DNA of 64,000 bases from Moduliflexus sp964602655 (GTDB taxonomy: Bacteria > Moduliflexota > Moduliflexia > Moduliflexales > Moduliflexaceae), in contig CAZRSF010000018.1 in assembly GCA_964602655.1 (NCBI GenBank), forward strand, positions 25,236-89,235, given 5' to 3'. The position numbers were made by a program, and so were the translations under genes. How positions within the stretch are numbered: position 1 is the first letter of the stretch; each line of letters begins with the position of its first letter. A model generated the notes under the pieces. It searched no databases and was not told the origin of the DNA. It saw only the letters and a program-made list of their open reading frames with translations. Shown piece by piece: positions 61,424 to 64,000 of this stretch.

Positions 61424-61440
61424 GCGCCGATGCGCGGCGC
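61424..61440 (-). terminator. Short hairpin right after the cytidylyltransferase-methyltransferase stop
   Basis: The arms GCGCCG (61424-61429) and CGGCGC (61435-61440) form a 6-bp stem directly after the stop codon at 61441. No T-run follows on the minus strand, so it may be weak. Confidence 0.35.
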
Positions 61441-62811
61441 TTATTTTTTCCGGGCATAGATGGTAAAGATATTTCCATAAAACGGAGGTGAAACCTTTGA
61501 GGTATCGAAGACGCGCAACAGGTGTTCTTGCGTAAAATATTCCGTGTCGAAATACGGGTATTCGATGCGTTCGACCCAAAATCCGACATCCTCCAGCAGT
61601 TGTTTGAGCGAGAAATCAGAAAACAAGCTGATATGCTCGCGATCATGCAGCAGACGGAATTTTTCTCCGAAGCGCCGAGCCATCGCGCCATCGAAATTCG
61701 GCGTGCCGATCAGTAGATGCCCGTGTGTTTTCATGGCGGCATGAATGATCGCGAGAAAGCGAATGGGGTCTGCGACATGTTCGATGACATGATGACACAG
61801 AACAGCGTCGAAAAATTCGTCGGGATACAGACCGGCTTCGAGTTCCCCGACATGCACGGACGGAATGAATTGCGCCGCCGACTGCGCGGCAATCGGCGAA
61901 ACTTCCAGCCCGAATTTTTCATAGCGGTCGCTGATTGCGGAACTGACATAGCCTGCGCCGCAGCCGACATCTAACAGTGTCCGCGTTTTGCCATCTTGCG
62001 CGAGTTCATTCAGAAAACGAATCTCGTCTTTCGCAAAGTCAATGCGCCGCTGCCGTTCTTGCATCAAATCGCGCTCGTTCCCATCTGGATCGGTTTTGGG
62101 AAGATAATAGTCCTCCTCAGGCTTTTCCTGAATCCGCTTCGTAAAATAGCGTCCTTCTTCAGCGCGAATGCGAGGAGAAAGCAGCGCTTCGGCAATCAGG
62201 AAATCTTCCCGCGTGTCAATCTCGTAATTAGCGACATGCGGAATGCAAAGCATGGCGCACGGCTCGCAAATGCGATTATTCGTTGCTTTCAACGCGGCGA
62301 CATTCGTAATCCAAAAGCAGCCGGTTTCCAATTTCTGCGGCTGTTTATCCTGCGTCATCGGGCGCGTCAGCAGGTCGCGATCATTCAACAGAAAACCGTA
62401 AAAATCTACGTAGGTCAGGACGCTCTTCCACTCCCCGCTTTCCATCAATTCAAGCCCCTGCCGGACATATTCGGGCTGATTCAACGGACTGGTAATTTGC
62501 AGCAGCACGACATTATCAAAATGCTCGCCTCGCTGTGCATAGTAGTCAATCACGAACAATAGTGTCTCTTCGGTCTTGGAGTGGCTGCCGGAAATCGCAG
62601 CCGGTCGCATGACGACCTCAGCGCCGAAAGAACGGGCAATGTCGGCGTACCATTCATGATCGGTCGCCACGACGACGGTATCAATCTCCTGCACCTGTTT
62701 AGCGCATTCGATTTGATAATACATCAACGGATGTCCGGCAAGCAGTTTGATATTTTTATGCGGAATGCGCTGACTTCCCGAACGCGCGGGAATAATCGCC
62801 AAATTTTTCAT
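61441..62811 (-). CDS. CMP-nonulosonate cytidylyltransferase fused to a SAM-dependent methyltransferase
   Basis: The 456-residue protein joins a NeuA-type domain (KNLAIIPARSGSQRIPHKN, HPLMYYQIECAKQ, VVVATDHEWYADIARS, VVLLQITSPLNQPEY; about 1-225) to a class I methyltransferase (LLDVGCGAGYVSSAISDRYE, FDAVLCHHVIEHVADPIRFL, about 285-456). ATG 62811 overlaps the KdsC-like stop by 4 nt. A methylated CMP-sugar or a sugar O-methylation coupled to activation is plausible. The linker region (DYYLPKTDPDGNERDLMQE) has no recognised fold. Confidence 0.88.
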   Translation of the reverse strand: MKNLAIIPARSGSQRIPHKNIKLLAGHPLMYYQIECAKQVQEIDTVVVATDHEWYADIARSFGAEVVMRPAAISGSHSKTEETLLFVIDYYAQRGEHFDNVVLLQITSPLNQPEYVRQGLELMESGEWKSVLTYVDFYGFLLNDRDLLTRPMTQDKQPQKLETGCFWITNVAALKATNNRICEPCAMLCIPHVANYEIDTREDFLIAEALLSPRIRAEEGRYFTKRIQEKPEEDYYLPKTDPDGNERDLMQERQRRIDFAKDEIRFLNELAQDGKTRTLLDVGCGAGYVSSAISDRYEKFGLEVSPIAAQSAAQFIPSVHVGELEAGLYPDEFFDAVLCHHVIEHVADPIRFLAIIHAAMKTHGHLLIGTPNFDGAMARRFGEKFRLLHDREHISLFSDFSLKQLLEDVGFWVERIEYPYFDTEYFTQEHLLRVFDTSKVSPPFYGNIFTIYARKK

Positions 62812-63281
62812 GATTCCATCATCCAACGCGCGATCTCATAGACCACGCCCTGCCCACCTGCGCGAGTCGTGCGCTGAACCGCAATGGCATGAATTTCCGG
62901 AACGGCGTCTGCGACGGCAATCGGAAAACCGACCCATCGCATACAGGTTTCATCATTCACGTCATTTCCGACATACGCGATCTCTTCGGCGCATAGCTGC
63001 TCCTGCCTTGCAAACTGCTGTAATGCGGTCAATTTATTGTCACTGCCGTGAATGCAAGGAATCGCTAATTTGTTCGCTCTGGCCTGCACGACCGGATTGG
63101 TCTCCGTGGAAAGAATCAACAGGCGAATGCCTTTCTCTTTCAGCCATTTGACGCCTAAGCCGTCGCTGCGATGACACCAGACCGCTTCACTGCCGTCTTG
63201 ATGCACCAGCACGCGGTTATCGGTCATCACGCCATCAAAATCAAACACAATACACCGAACCGAAGAAATATCGAATGTCAT
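62808..63281 (-). CDS. KdsC-like HAD phosphatase of nonulosonate pathway
   Basis: The 157-residue HAD enzyme has motif I IVFDFDGVMTDNRVLVHQDG, motif II LLILSTETNPVV, and motif III/IV IAYVGNDVNDETCMRWVGFPIAVADA. The family dephosphorylates KDO-8-P or related 3-deoxy sugar phosphates, including nonulosonate 9-phosphates. Followed by NeuA-type and NeuB-type genes, it suggests a phosphorylated-intermediate route. A TTGACA/AATAAC promoter candidate precedes it. Confidence 0.93.
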   Translation of the reverse strand: MTFDISSVRCIVFDFDGVMTDNRVLVHQDGSEAVWCHRSDGLGVKWLKEKGIRLLILSTETNPVVQARANKLAIPCIHGSDNKLTALQQFARQEQLCAEEIAYVGNDVNDETCMRWVGFPIAVADAVPEIHAIAVQRTTRAGGQGVVYEIARWMMES

Positions 63282-63319
63282 ATTTACCTATCATATCTCG
63301 TCTGAAACAATCGAGGACT

Positions 63320-63348
63320 GTTATTCGAACCCCTTATCGGGTTGTCAA
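63320..63348 (-). promoter_or_regulatory. Candidate promoter for the KdsC-like gene and downstream genes
   Basis: On the minus strand TTGACA (63348-63343) and AATAAC (63325-63320) are 17 nt apart, about 30-40 nt before ATG 63281. The spacer contains AACCC-N6-GGGTT, a small inverted repeat that could be an operator or a weak terminator of the upstream gene. Confidence 0.45.
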
Positions 63349-63391
63349 GAGAAAAAATTTCCACCCTTGCCGCCTGACAATATGCTGGCAT

Positions 63392-64000
63392 TCAGCGTCG
63401 GATGCGTTTTTTGATGGAGACACCGAGGTCTTTGAGTATCCGCAACGGCCAGAGACACAGCCTGCCGAATTTGTATTCCCACGAATCGAGCAGGCGTTGC
63501 TTTTCGCGGCGCAAATCATAAATTTTCTGTTCTTTTTCAAGCACAATCTCTTCGACATAGCGCTCGAATACGTCGCGATGATTCCTGATGATTTGCCCGA
63601 AGACCTCAAGCCGCCTGCCATGTGAGCGGGTTCTTCTGGATGCCAGATGATGACGATAATAAAACAAATATTCCGGGATGATATGCACGAGCCAGTCGCG
63701 TTTGGTGAGGTCGATCCAGAAATTCCAATCCTCATATCCCACATCTTTCATGCGCTCGTCATAGCCGCCGATCTTCTCCCAGCAAGCTTTTCTGATCAAC
63801 CCATTCCCAACCGCAGAATTGCGAACGATAAAATTTTTAACATCGCCGCCGCGAGGAAGATCGCGCTTGCTGCTTGCTCCGAATTGCTGCACGCCGCATG
63901 ACACCGCCCCGATTTCCGGCTGTTCATCCAAAATCTTCACAGCGCGTTTCAAAAAGGCGGCGTCAAAATAATCATCGGCATCAAGTAGGAGAATATAGTC
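63392..64000 (-). CDS. Family 2 glycosyltransferase, 5' end outside window
   Basis: The frame is open to the right edge, so only the C-terminal 202 residues are seen. The DxD motif is in YILLLDADDYFDAAFLKRAV, followed by the acceptor-side segment KDVGYEDWNFWIDLTKRDW with the GT2 ED/W catalytic region. The C-terminus is basic and helical (LRILKDLGVSIKKRIRR), suggesting membrane association. It belongs to the glycan locus, just upstream of the KdsC-like gene. Confidence 0.9.
   Translation of the reverse strand, partial: DYILLLDADDYFDAAFLKRAVKILDEQPEIGAVSCGVQQFGASSKRDLPRGGDVKNFIVRNSAVGNGLIRKACWEKIGGYDERMKDVGYEDWNFWIDLTKRDWLVHIIPEYLFYYRHHLASRRTRSHGRRLEVFGQIIRNHRDVFERYVEEIVLEKEQKIYDLRREKQRLLDSWEYKFGRLCLWPLRILKDLGVSIKKRIRR

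Overview
The window looks like chromosomal DNA of a Gram-negative bacterium. It has a lipopolysaccharide-export operon (lptC, lptA, lptB), a sigma-54-type gene, large signalling proteins (a 2280-residue protein kinase/ATPase/histidine kinase, a CHASE4 histidine kinase, a Cache chemoreceptor), and a surface-glycan locus of about 28 kb that runs off the right edge. Base composition is moderate, with local AT-rich stretches. The mix would fit an uncultured filamentous lineage such as candidate phylum KSB3 (Moduliflexota), but that is a guess from gene style and not shown by any marker here. No rRNA, tRNA, CRISPR array, intact insertion sequence or prophage was seen.

Left third (1-20400). The operon HIT protein, lptC, lptA, lptB, sigma-54 homologue runs leftward, and the sigma-54 gene is cut by the window edge. 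It is followed by deoC, a nitrilase-family amidohydrolase, mscL and a sensor kinase. A leftward sugar-uptake operon encodes a binding protein, two permeases and a glycosyltransferase, without an ATPase. It faces a GntR/LacI hybrid regulator, and a promoter with an overlapping palindrome lies between them. A DsrE-like protein and a TSUP exporter form a possible sulfur pair. A polyprenyl-phosphate glucosyltransferase overlaps a large membrane glycosyltransferase-like gene.

Middle (20400-36000). The giant hybrid kinase carries a palindromic repeat inserted in frame in its coding sequence. It is followed by a Cof-type phosphatase, a chemoreceptor with a long leader, a RhtB/LysE exporter, a TolB-like propeller protein, 6-phosphogluconolactonase, and a TPR lipoprotein with a DUF1566-like C-terminus.

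Right part (36000-64000). All genes run leftward. In transcription order the locus has: a partial GT2; a KdsC-like phosphatase; a CMP-nonulosonate cytidylyltransferase fused to a methyltransferase; a NeuB-type synthase lacking the SAF domain; two glycosyltransferase-like genes; a second NeuB with SAF; an FdtB-like aminotransferase, a GT2 and an FdtC/FdtA fusion; a B12 radical SAM enzyme; a small acyl module (KAS III, acyl carrier protein, SDR reductase, GNAT-like transferase); a polysaccharide deacetylase; an AT-rich membrane protein that appears inserted; NeuC; a second NeuA; a 2-hydroxyacid dehydrogenase; a SPASM radical SAM enzyme; a surface-carbohydrate protein; a P-loop kinase; a GT4; and cysD-cysNC. 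Together they suggest a surface polysaccharide with two nonulosonic acids, a 3-amino-3,6-dideoxyhexose and possibly a 3-hydroxyacyl decoration.

The most distinctive features are: the ACP-based acyl module in the glycan locus; a duplicated 5' fragment of neuC marking where a gene was inserted; a 125-bp element with 24-bp inverted ends between cysD and cysNC; and a set of large palindromes at many operon junctions, two of which clearly belong to one repeat family.
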